Shown: piece after piece, positions 6,877 to 14,674 of the stretch | Numbering within the stretch: the first letter of the stretch is position 1 | How the letters are laid out: each line of letters begins with the position of its first letter | The notes under the pieces: model-generated | Databases searched by the model: none | Told to the model about the DNA's origin: nothing | What the model saw: only the letters and a program-made list of their open reading frames with translations | Made by a program: the position numbers and the translations under genes | Assembly (NCBI GenBank): GCA_021545595.1 | Contig: JAJRVG010000066.1 | Coordinates: 1 to 14,822, forward strand | DNA length: 14,822 nucleotides | Direction of reading: 5' to 3' | Source of the DNA: Zetaproteobacteria bacterium | Lineage (GTDB): Bacteria; Pseudomonadota; Zetaproteobacteria; Mariprofundales; Mariprofundaceae

Positions 6877-6906
6877 AAAAACTACTTCGTAGACTTCTCG
6901 AAGTAG
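6877..6906 (-). terminator. Terminator-like hairpin covering the end of hflC
   Basis: On the minus strand the 8-bp stem CGAAGTAG-type arm (6899-6906) pairs with 6882-6889 across a 9-base loop and is followed by five T residues (6877-6881). The hflC stop codon TAG forms the base of the stem. The stem is short and only half GC, so it would be a partial terminator or attenuator between hflC and the DUF2065 gene, or an mRNA end-protecting hairpin. Confidence 0.5.
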
Positions 6907-7754
6907 CGGAAAAACTCCGACTCGGGAGATAGGACCATACGGGTGCCCTCGCTAATCGACTGTTTATAGGCCTCCAGTGAACGTACAAAAGCATAAAACT
7001 TTGGATCACGTTTATGTGCAGAGGCATAGATCCCGGTGGCTTTTGCATCTGCATGGCCACGAATAATCTGGGCATTCCTGTAGGCATCAGCCAGTAGAAA
7101 CTTTACATCTTTTTCAGCCTTGGCACGAATCTCCTTGGCAGCCTCCTCACCTTCGGAACGGTACTCCTTGGCGATACGGTTACGTTCTGCCTTCATACGC
7201 TGGAACACCGCTTCGGAGTTCTCCAGCGGCAGGTCTGCACGCTTGATACGCACATCAACCACTTCGATACCCAACTCTGATACATCGGCATTGGCACGCT
7301 TCTGAATCGACTGCATCAATTCAATACGCAGCGTGGCCTGATCACCACCGGAGACAATCTCGTGCAGGGTATGCTGGCCCAGAAGCTCACGCACCTTACC
7401 ACGCACCACATCCTGCATACGTGAAGCAACACCTGTCTGGGTGCGGGCAACCTGATACACCTGCAGCGGATCGGTAATGCGCCAGCGGGTGTAGTTATCC
7501 ACCAGAATCGACTTCTTATCCTTGGTGATCACCTCATTTGGAAGTGCATCACTCTCCAGCAGACGGCGGTCAAAAGTCTCCACACTCTGCCATGGAAGCT
7601 TGAAATGGAGGCCAGCGTTGGTAACAACCTTCACCGGATTACCGAACTGCAGCACCAGTGCCTGATCACGTTGATCAACCACAAAAGTAGACATGCTCGC
7701 CACCAGCGCAGCACCTGCGAGAATAATTCCTGCGAGACTCAATTTAGGACTCAT
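6882..7754 (-). CDS. hflC: HflC, SPFH-family modulator of FtsH protease
   Basis: From ATG 7754 it has 290 residues. A single N-terminal membrane anchor (about 6-25) is followed by the SPFH/band 7 domain, beginning VVDQRDQALVLQFGNPV, with the conserved FKLPWQSVETFDRRL segment and a long charged coiled-coil stretch (RMKAERNRIAKEYRSEGEEAAKEIRAKAE). HflC pairs with HflK in large periplasmic cages around FtsH that modulate membrane-protein turnover. Its ATG overlaps the hflK stop as TGATG, and GGAGG lies 7 bases upstream inside the end of hflK. A GTG one codon earlier (7757) is a possible but worse-spaced start. The end YFEKSTK is normal. Confidence 0.96.
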   Translation of the reverse strand: MSPKLSLAGIILAGAALVASMSTFVVDQRDQALVLQFGNPVKVVTNAGLHFKLPWQSVETFDRRLLESDALPNEVITKDKKSILVDNYTRWRITDPLQVYQVARTQTGVASRMQDVVRGKVRELLGQHTLHEIVSGGDQATLRIELMQSIQKRANADVSELGIEVVDVRIKRADLPLENSEAVFQRMKAERNRIAKEYRSEGEEAAKEIRAKAEKDVKFLLADAYRNAQIIRGHADAKATGIYASAHKRDPKFYAFVRSLEAYKQSISEGTRMVLSPESEFFRYFEKSTK

Positions 7755-8836
7755 CACTTAACCTCCACTTTGCCGGCACGATCAAGAGGCAAGTATGGCA
7801 ACACATTTCCTGCAATCGATCCATTCACAATGACCTTGTCAGCCTTGCTCATTACTTCCTGCATGGTATCGAGATAGAGGCGTTTACGGGTCACTTCCGG
7901 TGCCTGTCTATAGGCTTTCAGAAGCCGGACAAAGCGGTCAGCTTCACCGGTTGCGCGTTCCACCACCTCTTTCTGATACCCTTCTGCATCAAGAATCATC
8001 TTCTTGGCTTCACCACGGGCATTCGGAATAATATCGTTGGCATAAGCCTGTGCCTCGTTCTTGGCACGCTCTTTATCCTCACGTGCCGACGCCACGTCCT
8101 TGAACTCCTTGATCACGCGCTCAGGCGGCTGAACATCCTGAAGCTTCATGGTGGTGACTGAAATGCCGGCCTTGTACTCATCCAGAATGGCCTGTATCAA
8201 CTGCTGGGTCTCCACCTCAACCTCTGCTTTTTTGGTCGTCAGCACATCATCGATCATGGTGCGGCCGATCACTTCACGAATGGCAGATTCCGCCGCATCA
8301 CGTACTGTCTTATCAGGGTTGTCGATATTAAAGAGGTAGTTCTCCACACTCTTGATCTTGTATTGAACAATAAAGGAGATATCAACGATATTCTCATCAC
8401 GGGTCAGCATCAGTGCTTCCTGAGGAACCTTGCGTATTCTACCTTCACCAAAATCACGGAATCCGATACCGAGACGCTGTACACGGGTTACCGGCAGCTT
8501 CTCAATACTCTCTATCGGATAAGGAAGATGCCAGTTCAGGCCCGGACCCTTTGTATCCGAATGCAGTCCGAAACGAAGTACCACAGCCTCTTCATCAGCT
8601 GCTACAACATAGATGCCAGTCGCCACCCAGAGAAGGAGGGCAACAACGGCTATACCGGTAAACATCCCCTTATCCAGACTGGGGCCGTCGCCGCTGCCAC
8701 CCTTGCCACCAAAGATGCCGCCAAAGCGCTCCTGTAGCCTTTTAATTACTTCATCTATATCGGGAGGTGTCTGGTTTGAGCCACCACCACCGGGATGATC
8801 CCCCCACGGATTATTTTGATTCTGGTTCCAGGGCAT
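7754..8836 (-). CDS. hflK: HflK, SPFH-family modulator of FtsH protease
   Basis: This 360-residue protein starts at ATG 8836 (MPWNQNQNNPWGD), which has an excellent GGAGGAG site six bases upstream. The frame remains open further upstream, but those 48 extra codons are not typical of HflK. The N-terminus is a Gly-, Pro- and Asn-rich cytosolic segment, followed by a membrane segment at about 58-80, then the SPFH domain (ADEEAVVLRFG, GPGLNWHLPYPIE) and a coiled-coil region (ASAREDKERAKNEAQAYAND). It forms the HflKC complex with the downstream gene, to which it is translationally coupled. The hfq-hflX genes that often precede it are absent; lptG lies divergently instead. Confidence 0.96.
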   Translation of the reverse strand: MPWNQNQNNPWGDHPGGGGSNQTPPDIDEVIKRLQERFGGIFGGKGGSGDGPSLDKGMFTGIAVVALLLWVATGIYVVAADEEAVVLRFGLHSDTKGPGLNWHLPYPIESIEKLPVTRVQRLGIGFRDFGEGRIRKVPQEALMLTRDENIVDISFIVQYKIKSVENYLFNIDNPDKTVRDAAESAIREVIGRTMIDDVLTTKKAEVEVETQQLIQAILDEYKAGISVTTMKLQDVQPPERVIKEFKDVASAREDKERAKNEAQAYANDIIPNARGEAKKMILDAEGYQKEVVERATGEADRFVRLLKAYRQAPEVTRKRLYLDTMQEVMSKADKVIVNGSIAGNVLPYLPLDRAGKVEVK

Positions 8837-8978
8837 TAAATCTCCTCCAAATGTGACCAAACTAATTATGATGTCACGAACAGCCGCGCAGTGTAACAGG
8901 TGAGGCAGCCATTGCACCCTTGATTTTATCTGCAAGTTGATCTGTCCAGCATGGTGATTGGATGCTAATCTGGCACAC
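8837..8978. promoter_or_regulatory. Divergent hflK/lptG intergenic region
   Basis: This 142-bp gap must drive hflK leftward and lptG rightward. For hflK, the Shine-Dalgarno complement lies at 8841-8848 and a CATAAT -10-like hexamer (minus strand, 8865-8870) precedes it, without a convincing -35 at 17 bp. For lptG, TTGATC with a downstream TGCTAAT is a possible weak promoter; it would place the transcript start next to ATG 8979. These promoter calls are by eye only. Confidence 0.3.
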
Positions 8979-10037
8979 ATGCCTACTCTATTCCGCTGGC
9001 TCTTCTACGGTTATCTCGGACGTGCACTGGGCACAATGGTCGCGATGCTTGCCATCTATGTAATCATTGAGCTGTTTGACAAGTCCCGATACCTCGGCAG
9101 TGGTATGAATTTCTCAATTCTCACTGAATATATACTACTGAAAATCCCTTTTATGGTTAGTGAATTTATGCCAATCATCCTGCTAATTTCGGCCAGCATC
9201 TATGTTGCGGAGATATCCCACCATCAGGAACTGGCAGCCATTCGGGCAGCAGGCCTTGGTATCAATAAGCTGCTAATCCCCCTCCTGTCCATCGGTCTGC
9301 TGGCCGCCCTGCTCAACATTGCCATTACCGAGTGGGTGACACCGACAACCAATCAGCGACTGGATGTCATCGAGCACGTCAATATTCATAAACAGGCCGA
9401 TCCACAGCGCGGTATTCAGTGGTTGAAGGATGGTCGAAATTTCTACCGCCTGGCACCGTTGACCAATGACCGTTTTACCATGCTGATGCTTCAGACCGAT
9501 GAAAAAGGCAGATGGGTCAAGCGTATGGATGCAGCTCAGGCGCATTACGCGAATGGCAAATGGATTCTTAGCGATGTCCATATCAGTACACCGTCAGCAG
9601 AAGAGGGTATGCAGCTGGTTCATAGAGAACGCGTCACCTTCACATCTGAAGTCGGACCAGATAGTGCAGACCCGCCAAGCCCGCGGCATATGCGCTTCTT
9701 TGAACTTTACCACTATGCAAACAGCCTTGAGCGGGCCGGCTTAAGTGCCAGTAGTTTTGTTTTAACCCTTAACAGGAAGCTCTGCATCCCGGTTGCCTGC
9801 ATCATCATGGTACTTCTGGCCGTTGCGCTGAGCATGAACATGGGAAGCAGAATATCCGCAACCTCCTGGGGACTGATCAGCGCCATCTCACTGGGGCTTC
9901 TCTTCTATGTTTTTGGAAATGCCAGCTCCCTGCTTGCCGGTGGAGAGAAACTCTCTGCCGCCTATTCGGCCTGGCTGCCCAATCTGGTGTTTGGCGGCAT
10001 GGCAGGATTCCTGATACTGCACAGAGAGGGCAAATAG
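8979..10037 (+). CDS. lptG: LPS export ABC transporter permease LptG
   Basis: This 352-residue LptF/LptG-family permease starts at ATG 8979 (MPTLFRWLFYGYLGR). TTG 8958 is in frame but less typical, and neither has a clear ribosome-binding site. Membrane helices lie near the N-terminus (about 12-32, 56-76, 94-114) and the C-terminus (about 265-350). Between them is a periplasmic beta-jellyroll domain (NFYRLAPLTNDRFTMLML to about 245). The conserved EISHHQELAAIRAAGLG segment is the coupling-helix region that contacts LptB. LptB2FG extracts lipopolysaccharide from the inner membrane and passes it to the LptC-A-D bridge. The MRFFELYHYANSLERAGL segment after the jellyroll and the C-terminal pattern fit LptG better than LptF. 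lptF is not adjacent, which differs from the common lptFG pair. Confidence 0.88.
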   Translation: MPTLFRWLFYGYLGRALGTMVAMLAIYVIIELFDKSRYLGSGMNFSILTEYILLKIPFMVSEFMPIILLISASIYVAEISHHQELAAIRAAGLGINKLLIPLLSIGLLAALLNIAITEWVTPTTNQRLDVIEHVNIHKQADPQRGIQWLKDGRNFYRLAPLTNDRFTMLMLQTDEKGRWVKRMDAAQAHYANGKWILSDVHISTPSAEEGMQLVHRERVTFTSEVGPDSADPPSPRHMRFFELYHYANSLERAGLSASSFVLTLNRKLCIPVACIIMVLLAVALSMNMGSRISATSWGLISAISLGLLFYVFGNASSLLAGGEKLSAAYSAWLPNLVFGGMAGFLILHREGK

Positions 10038-10060
10038 AGTGCTCCTCCAACACGGACAGG

Positions 10061-10828
10061 TCAGACTTTCAGGTATGTTATGAAATCACGCTGAAGCAGG
10101 CTATTCGTTGCCAGAATATCCCCTTTCTGCAGATCAACACTTCGCCCTTCGATATCGGTAACCAGACCACCAGCCTCCTGAACAAGAAGAATACCTGCAG
10201 CAATATCCCACGGCTCCAGCCCCGCCTCCCAGTAACTATCCAGCCTTCCAGCTGCAATATAGGCCAGGTCCAAGGCTGCCGAGCCACCCCTGCGATAGCC
10301 ATCACATTCCCGCATGCAGACATCCATACGCCTCTGGAAAGTCTCAATCTGTTCACGACGATAGGGTGGCAACCCTGACGCAAAAAGGGCTTGAGATGTG
10401 CTCTTTTGAGTGCCTACACGAAGTCTGCGACGGTTGAGGAAGGCACCATTGCCATTCTTCGCCTCAAACGTCTCGTTACGCATTGGATCATGAACCACTG
10501 CCAGCAGCGGCTTACCATTTCGCCATGCTGCAATAGAGACCGCAAAATGGGGCAGCCCATGAATAAAGTTAGTTGTTCCGTCCAGTGGATCGATATACCA
10601 CTGCATTGATGCATTCGGATTCACGCGCTCCGACTCCTCTGCAACAATGCCATGATCCGGATAGTGCTGCTGAATATCACGTATAATCATACTCTCAGCC
10701 TTGCGATCAACATCAGTAACAAAATCACGATCCTGCTTCTCCTGAACATTGATATTGTCCCGGTCATCAAAACTACGGATGATCATGTCACCCGCCCTGC
10801 GTGCGGCTCGCACAGCTACATATAGCAC
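10061..10828 (-). CDS. suhB: Inositol-1-monophosphatase family protein (SuhB)
   Basis: This Mg-dependent phosphatase of the IMPase family has 255 residues if started at GTG 10828. That start gives MLYVAVRAARRAG, matching the usual SuhB N-terminus, and has GGAG six bases upstream. The frame also extends to GTG 10885, but the extra 19 codons run through a palindromic intergenic sequence and look untranslated. Metal and substrate motifs are present: EES (64-66), DPLDGTTNF (80-88) and WDIAAG (207-212). SuhB hydrolyses inositol phosphates and in E. coli also joins rRNA antitermination complexes. It converges on lptG (23-bp gap) and is divergent from the hybrid kinase. Confidence 0.93.
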   Translation of the reverse strand: MLYVAVRAARRAGDMIIRSFDDRDNINVQEKQDRDFVTDVDRKAESMIIRDIQQHYPDHGIVAEESERVNPNASMQWYIDPLDGTTNFIHGLPHFAVSIAAWRNGKPLLAVVHDPMRNETFEAKNGNGAFLNRRRLRVGTQKSTSQALFASGLPPYRREQIETFQRRMDVCMRECDGYRRGGSAALDLAYIAAGRLDSYWEAGLEPWDIAAGILLVQEAGGLVTDIEGRSVDLQKGDILATNSLLQRDFITYLKV

Positions 10829-10851
10829 TTGGAACTCCAATTGAAAATCTG

Positions 10852-10895
10852 ACCCCAACGGGGTTGAACAGCGAACACTAAACACTCAACCCGTT
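10852..10895. repeat. Overlapping palindromes between suhB and the hybrid kinase gene
   Basis: ACCCC-AAC-GGGGT (10852-10864 region) is a tight palindrome. Its right arm also belongs to a larger inverted repeat, AACGGGGTTGA (10857-10867) with TCAACCCGTT (10886-10895), which pairs over ten bases with one bulged base. The two folds exclude each other. The adjoining minus-strand text GGGGTCAGATTTTCAATTGG resembles sequence I associate with REP-type repeats, from memory only. The site sits in the 93-bp divergent promoter gap, so an operator role is also possible. Confidence 0.6.
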
Positions 10896-10921
10896 AAAAT
10901 CATCCATATACAAAATTTCCT

Positions 10922-13084
10922 GTGAGCAGCTATAGTTCAATATCGTTGAAACCGAGGAGCTTCAGTCTGAAAAACCGGATGATCAATCGCCTGATCGGCA
11001 GTAGTGACAACACCAGTTCACTAGTATCAGCACAGATACATCAGACCTGGTTTCGAATCCTGTTTGGAACCACTGGAACCCTCTATCTATGGTTCCATTG
11101 CTCCGTCATGGAGCCGTATAAGAGCATTTTTGTCGCCTCAGCCTCCCTCTATTTCGTCTATAATATTCTGACCCTGATAACCATCAGGTATAAGCCGGTC
11201 TCCATATTCAGAATGCTTTTTTCACCACTGATGGATGTCTATGTGGTGAGCCTCAGCATGATCATCGATGGCGGCCAGACCAGTGGTCTCTACCTGGTCT
11301 TTTTTATTATTATTTTCGGCAATGCAGTCAGATTTGGGAATGCCATGCTGCTCTACTCCCAGGCGCTATCTGTTATCGGCATGCTTCTGGTCAGCGTATC
11401 CACACTCTATGGCATGCAGATATCTCTGGATGGAACACTGCTACTGATGCAGACCATTGCCATCCTGCTGATTCCAGCCTACGCACTTATCATTACCAGA
11501 CAGACCAAACAGGCTATTTCAGAGAAAAACGCGGCGGAAGAGACTACATTCGGGCTGCTTGATCACGGGCCTCTACCGGTGTTCACTTATCAGATCGGAG
11601 AGGATGGTCTGCCACGTATACTCTACGCCAACACAGCCATGCAATATATCTGCCGCAACTCCATTACCGGCCTTATCGGTGAGCAGGCCGATATTCTTGT
11701 ACTGATGGAGGACGGTGGTGAGATGATCACTGCCTGCCAGCAGCCTTTCTCCGACAGCAGCAGTAGCGAAGAACCCTACCGGTTCTACATACGCGGCAGG
11801 AATGCCCATAACCACCTTATTCAATTAATGGGACATAGCATGCGTCTTCACTGGCATGGCAGGTGGATCGGTATCTGTTTTTTGCTTGATATCACCCAGA
11901 CCGAAGCTATCCGCAACGAACTCGAACAGACCATGCATGACAACTACATGAGTACAATGGCTGCCGGCATTGTCCATGATTTCCGTAATGTCCTGACCAG
12001 CATCATTGGCACAGCGGAGGTGATGCAGTTCAGTACCAAAGATGACGGAATCAAAAGTCAGCTCGGCCTGATTATGGATGCCGGAGAGCGTGGGGCCGAC
12101 ATGGTCTCTCATCTTCTGGCACTGAGCAAAAACAGACAAAGGCAATCGGAAAAATCTTCGGACCCGCATCTGCTCTACAGGTCACTGACAAGTATTGTCG
12201 GTCTCCTGCGAATCCAGCTTCCTCCCCATATACAGCTACATCTTGAAATTAGTAAAACACTTCCTGTCGTGTCGGTAAAAGTCGCTGAAATTGAACAAAC
12301 GGTAATGAACCTGATAAATAACGCTGCAGAGGCTATTTCCCATTCGGGACATATCCGGGTGACGCTATCCTCATACCGTGGAGAGAAGCTGCCAGCAGAG
12401 GTGGATTCAGCCCTCTGTATCACTGTCTCAGATGATGGTAAAGGTATCCCAAAGGAGCATATTGATGATGTCACCAGGCCCTTCTGGACCTCTCGTCAGA
12501 AGGAAGGAGGAACAGGGCTTGGCCTGGCCATGATTCAGCGCATTGTTCAAAAGAGCAATGGTAGAATGGAGATAGACTCAACCGTGGGCGAAGGCTCCCG
12601 AATATCTGTTTATCTGCCAGCGGTCGATCACCGAATTCACGAACAGGTAGGAGAAGAAAGCCCTTTTGTGGAGAAAACAGCTGACGAAGAGCTCCCCACC
12701 AGACCATGGAATCTTCTTCTGGTGGATGACACTCCGGATGTGCTGGCTGTACATCAGGCACAACTGGAGAGAATGGGACACCATGTCACCACCGCTGACA
12801 ATGGAGAGTCAGCGCTGCAACGCTTCAAACAGCAGTCAGATGAAATCGATCTGGTGGTCACCGATTTCAAAATGCCGAAGATGGATGGTGTTGATCTCTC
12901 ACTCGCTATCCATGATATGAGAGTGGAAATCCCGATACTGATTATCACTGCCTATGCCGATATTGAAAAGTTGCAACAGGCAAGCGATCTTAATATTTAT
13001 ATTCTGAGTAAACCCGTCACCTACAGGAAACTCAACAACACCATCGCCACCATTCAGAACGAAAATAAAAGTGTCTCTGACTAA
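10922..13084 (+). CDS. Hybrid sensor histidine kinase with RpfC-like membrane sensor, PAS-like region and receiver
   Basis: The protein has 720 residues from GTG 10922; ATG 10979 (residue 20) is an alternative, and neither has a clear ribosome-binding site. About five or six membrane helices cover residues 44-191. Their layout and the motif GNAVRFG (133-139), followed by a helix and LLLMQTIAILLIPAYAL, resemble the N-terminal module of RpfC-type DSF sensors. A PAS-like region follows (about 210-325), then the H-box GIVHDFRNVLTSIIGTAEVM (His352), N-box NLINNAAEAI, G1 SDDGKGIP, F-box RPFWTSRQKEGGTG and G2 TGLGLAMI. The C-terminal receiver (about 604-715) has the acidic pair in VDDTPD, phospho-acceptor Asp648 in VTDFKMPKMDG, a Thr in IITAYAD and a Lys in LSKPV. 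No HPt domain is present. The gene ends 4 bp inside the end of convergent truA. The ligand is inferred at most. Confidence 0.93.
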   Translation: MSSYSSISLKPRSFSLKNRMINRLIGSSDNTSSLVSAQIHQTWFRILFGTTGTLYLWFHCSVMEPYKSIFVASASLYFVYNILTLITIRYKPVSIFRMLFSPLMDVYVVSLSMIIDGGQTSGLYLVFFIIIFGNAVRFGNAMLLYSQALSVIGMLLVSVSTLYGMQISLDGTLLLMQTIAILLIPAYALIITRQTKQAISEKNAAEETTFGLLDHGPLPVFTYQIGEDGLPRILYANTAMQYICRNSITGLIGEQADILVLMEDGGEMITACQQPFSDSSSSEEPYRFYIRGRNAHNHLIQLMGHSMRLHWHGRWIGICFLLDITQTEAIRNELEQTMHDNYMSTMAAGIVHDFRNVLTSIIGTAEVMQFSTKDDGIKSQLGLIMDAGERGADMVSHLLALSKNRQRQSEKSSDPHLLYRSLTSIVGLLRIQLPPHIQLHLEISKTLPVVSVKVAEIEQTVMNLINNAAEAISHSGHIRVTLSSYRGEKLPAEVDSALCITVSDDGKGIPKEHIDDVTRPFWTSRQKEGGTGLGLAMIQRIVQKSNGRMEIDSTVGEGSRISVYLPAVDHRIHEQVGEESPFVEKTADEELPTRPWNLLLVDDTPDVLAVHQAQLERMGHHVTTADNGESALQRFKQQSDEIDLVVTDFKMPKMDGVDLSLAIHDMRVEIPILIITAYADIEKLQQASDLNIYILSKPVTYRKLNNTIATIQNENKSVSD

Positions 13085-13896
13085 GCATCCCCCCGGCCCC
13101 CCTCTACTCCCACCATATCTCTGGCAGAAAAGGTATCATAGAGTGCATCGGTGAAGTAGAGACCGTGTGCGGGTGCGGTAACCCCGGCCAGAGTGCGATC
13201 CCGGCTTTTAAGAATCTCCTCTGCCTGAATCGGCAGGTAGCGACGTCTGCCGACATCAACCAGTGTTCCGACAATATTTCGAACCATATGGTAGAGAAAG
13301 GCGTTGGCATGAATATCGACATTGATCTCCCAGCCATGCCGGTCAATAGCAATGTGCCGAAGCTCACGGACTGGGTTGGAAGCCTGACAGCCCGAAGCTC
13401 TGAAGGCGCTGAAATCATGCTCTCCCAGAAGATATGCTGAAGCTTCCCGCATGGCATTCAGATCAAGCGGACGAGGTATCCACCAGTGACGCCATCGGTG
13501 GATGGCCGAGGGTGTTGTACGGCTCCATATCCGATACCGATATCTTCTCTCCAGGCAATCGAAGCGGGCATGGAAATCCTCCGCAACACTCCGAACACCA
13601 CTGACACAGATGCCGTCGGGGAGGAGCCTGTTCACCCCCTGGGTATAGGCACGGGGTGCACGCTGCCAGCGCGTGGCATCGACATCAGCATGCAAAAGCA
13701 GTGCCTCTGCATGTACACCTGCATCCGTACGCCCTGCTGCAGTCAATTGCACAGGCTGCTGCTCTATACCGGCCAACACACCCTCAAGCACGGCCTGAGC
13801 GGAGACGGCATTCTGCTGACGTTGCCAGCCATGAAATTCACTGCCATCAAATTCAACTACCATTGCGATTCGCTGCAGTTTTACCCCCACAGGCAT
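13081..13896 (-). CDS. truA: tRNA pseudouridine synthase A
   Basis: This 271-residue enzyme isomerises uridines 38-40 in the anticodon arm of many tRNAs. The catalytic motif AAGRTDAGVHA places the nucleophile at Asp58. Other TruA features are the N-terminal VVEFDGSEFHGWQRQ, RYRYRIW and the MVRNIVGTLVDVGRRR segment near the C-terminus. Length is close to normal. The start is ATG 13896, with a GGGAG-like site about ten bases upstream and only 2 bp after the preceding EcfT-like gene, so the two are probably co-transcribed. Its TAG overlaps the TAA of the hybrid kinase gene tail to tail by 4 bp, leaving no room for a shared terminator. Confidence 0.96.
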   Translation of the reverse strand: MPVGVKLQRIAMVVEFDGSEFHGWQRQQNAVSAQAVLEGVLAGIEQQPVQLTAAGRTDAGVHAEALLLHADVDATRWQRAPRAYTQGVNRLLPDGICVSGVRSVAEDFHARFDCLERRYRYRIWSRTTPSAIHRWRHWWIPRPLDLNAMREASAYLLGEHDFSAFRASGCQASNPVRELRHIAIDRHGWEINVDIHANAFLYHMVRNIVGTLVDVGRRRYLPIQAEEILKSRDRTLAGVTAPAHGLYFTDALYDTFSARDMVGVEGGRGDA

Positions 13897-13898
13897 CT

Positions 13899-14630
13899 CT
13901 ACACACTCCCTGCCAGATAGATCATCCAGACGATTGTGGTGGCAATCACTATCGCGGTTGTTGCCATTGGTCCAGTCTGTTTTTCGGGCTGCGAACCGTC
14001 CATGACAGACAGAACACGCCGGTCCCAGTCATGCCAGAGTTCGGATGCATCTTTTCTGTTCTCATTTAATGTATCAGTGAGTGCTATTGTGATGTAGATG
14101 GGAAGCTGCCTCATTTTTTTACCGCAGGAGTGCCAGCTGGCATATTCCCGCCTGACGATCTCCCTGTTTTTTTTCAACCCTGATTCCAGTAACAGCACAT
14201 AAGGAACGAGTCTCTCACCCCACCTCGGCATTCTGAGCATAAAACTGATCCACTCCTCTTTGCTAAGCAGCCGGGAGAAAACCAGTGCAGAGAGAAACAT
14301 GGCAACCAGATGAAACGCAAACCAGCCACCAAGTTGAATCCCCTCAATGCTGACAGGAATGGCCGTCCCTTTCACCAGCATCTCTCCCGGAGTAAAGAGT
14401 GCATGCAGCAACAGAATCGGGATCACCAGCCAGCAGAGCAGGCGAGCTGATTCCTTGAGAAGCCTTCCCCCCGATGTCATAACAACCAGAAGTGAAACGG
14501 AGATAAGCAGCTGAATCACTGCGATATAGAACAGATTATTGAGAGCCGTAGTCAGCAGCAGGGATACCCCCAGCACTACCCTGGAGGTGGGGGCTGTTCT
14601 GATAATAGAGTCTGTTATCTGACCACTCAC
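13899..14630 (-). CDS. CbiQ/EcfT-like multi-pass membrane protein
   Basis: This 243-residue integral membrane protein has hydrophobic segments at about 17-35, 37-52, 63-80, 97-120 and 224-241. The core (LLCWLVIPILLLHALFTPGEML, then IPVSIEGIQLGGWFAFHLVAMFLSALVFSRLLS) matches the general pattern of T-components (EcfT/CbiQ) of energy-coupling-factor vitamin or metal transporters. It is followed by an amphipathic charged stretch (130-175, ESGLKKNREIVRREYASW) where the coupling helices would be. The canonical Ala-Arg-Gly coupling motifs are not obvious. No ATPase or substrate-binding S-component is in the window. The start GTG 14630 is the first usable one after an in-frame stop; no Shine-Dalgarno is seen. 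Its upstream region is cut short by an IS256-like element. It is probably co-transcribed with truA. Family assignment is moderate. Confidence 0.65.
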   Translation of the reverse strand: MSGQITDSIIRTAPTSRVVLGVSLLLTTALNNLFYIAVIQLLISVSLLVVMTSGGRLLKESARLLCWLVIPILLLHALFTPGEMLVKGTAIPVSIEGIQLGGWFAFHLVAMFLSALVFSRLLSKEEWISFMLRMPRWGERLVPYVLLLESGLKKNREIVRREYASWHSCGKKMRQLPIYITIALTDTLNENRKDASELWHDWDRRVLSVMDGSQPEKQTGPMATTAIVIATTIVWMIYLAGSV

Positions 14631-14663
14631 AATAGTGACAATACAATCGTGAAATAGTGGTCA
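14620..14663. repeat. Inverted repeat spanning the start of the EcfT-like gene
   Basis: TGACCACT (14620-14627) and AGTGGTCA (14656-14663) are perfect reverse complements enclosing 28 bases that include two related GTGA/TAGTG words. The left arm lies inside the first codons of the EcfT-like gene. It could be an operator, a leader hairpin around the start codon, or a remnant of the IS insertion event. Confidence 0.55.
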
Positions 14664-14674
14664 TGTCTACGATC

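Noticed and set aside
8837..8980. 48-residue N-terminal extension of hflK
   Set aside because: ATG 8836 has an ideal ribosome-binding site and the typical HflK start. The extension crosses the hflK promoter region and overlaps the start of divergent lptG.
13165..14069. Long plus-strand frames opposite truA and the EcfT-like gene
   Set aside because: They are antisense shadows of well-supported genes, with no ribosome-binding sites or recognisable domains.
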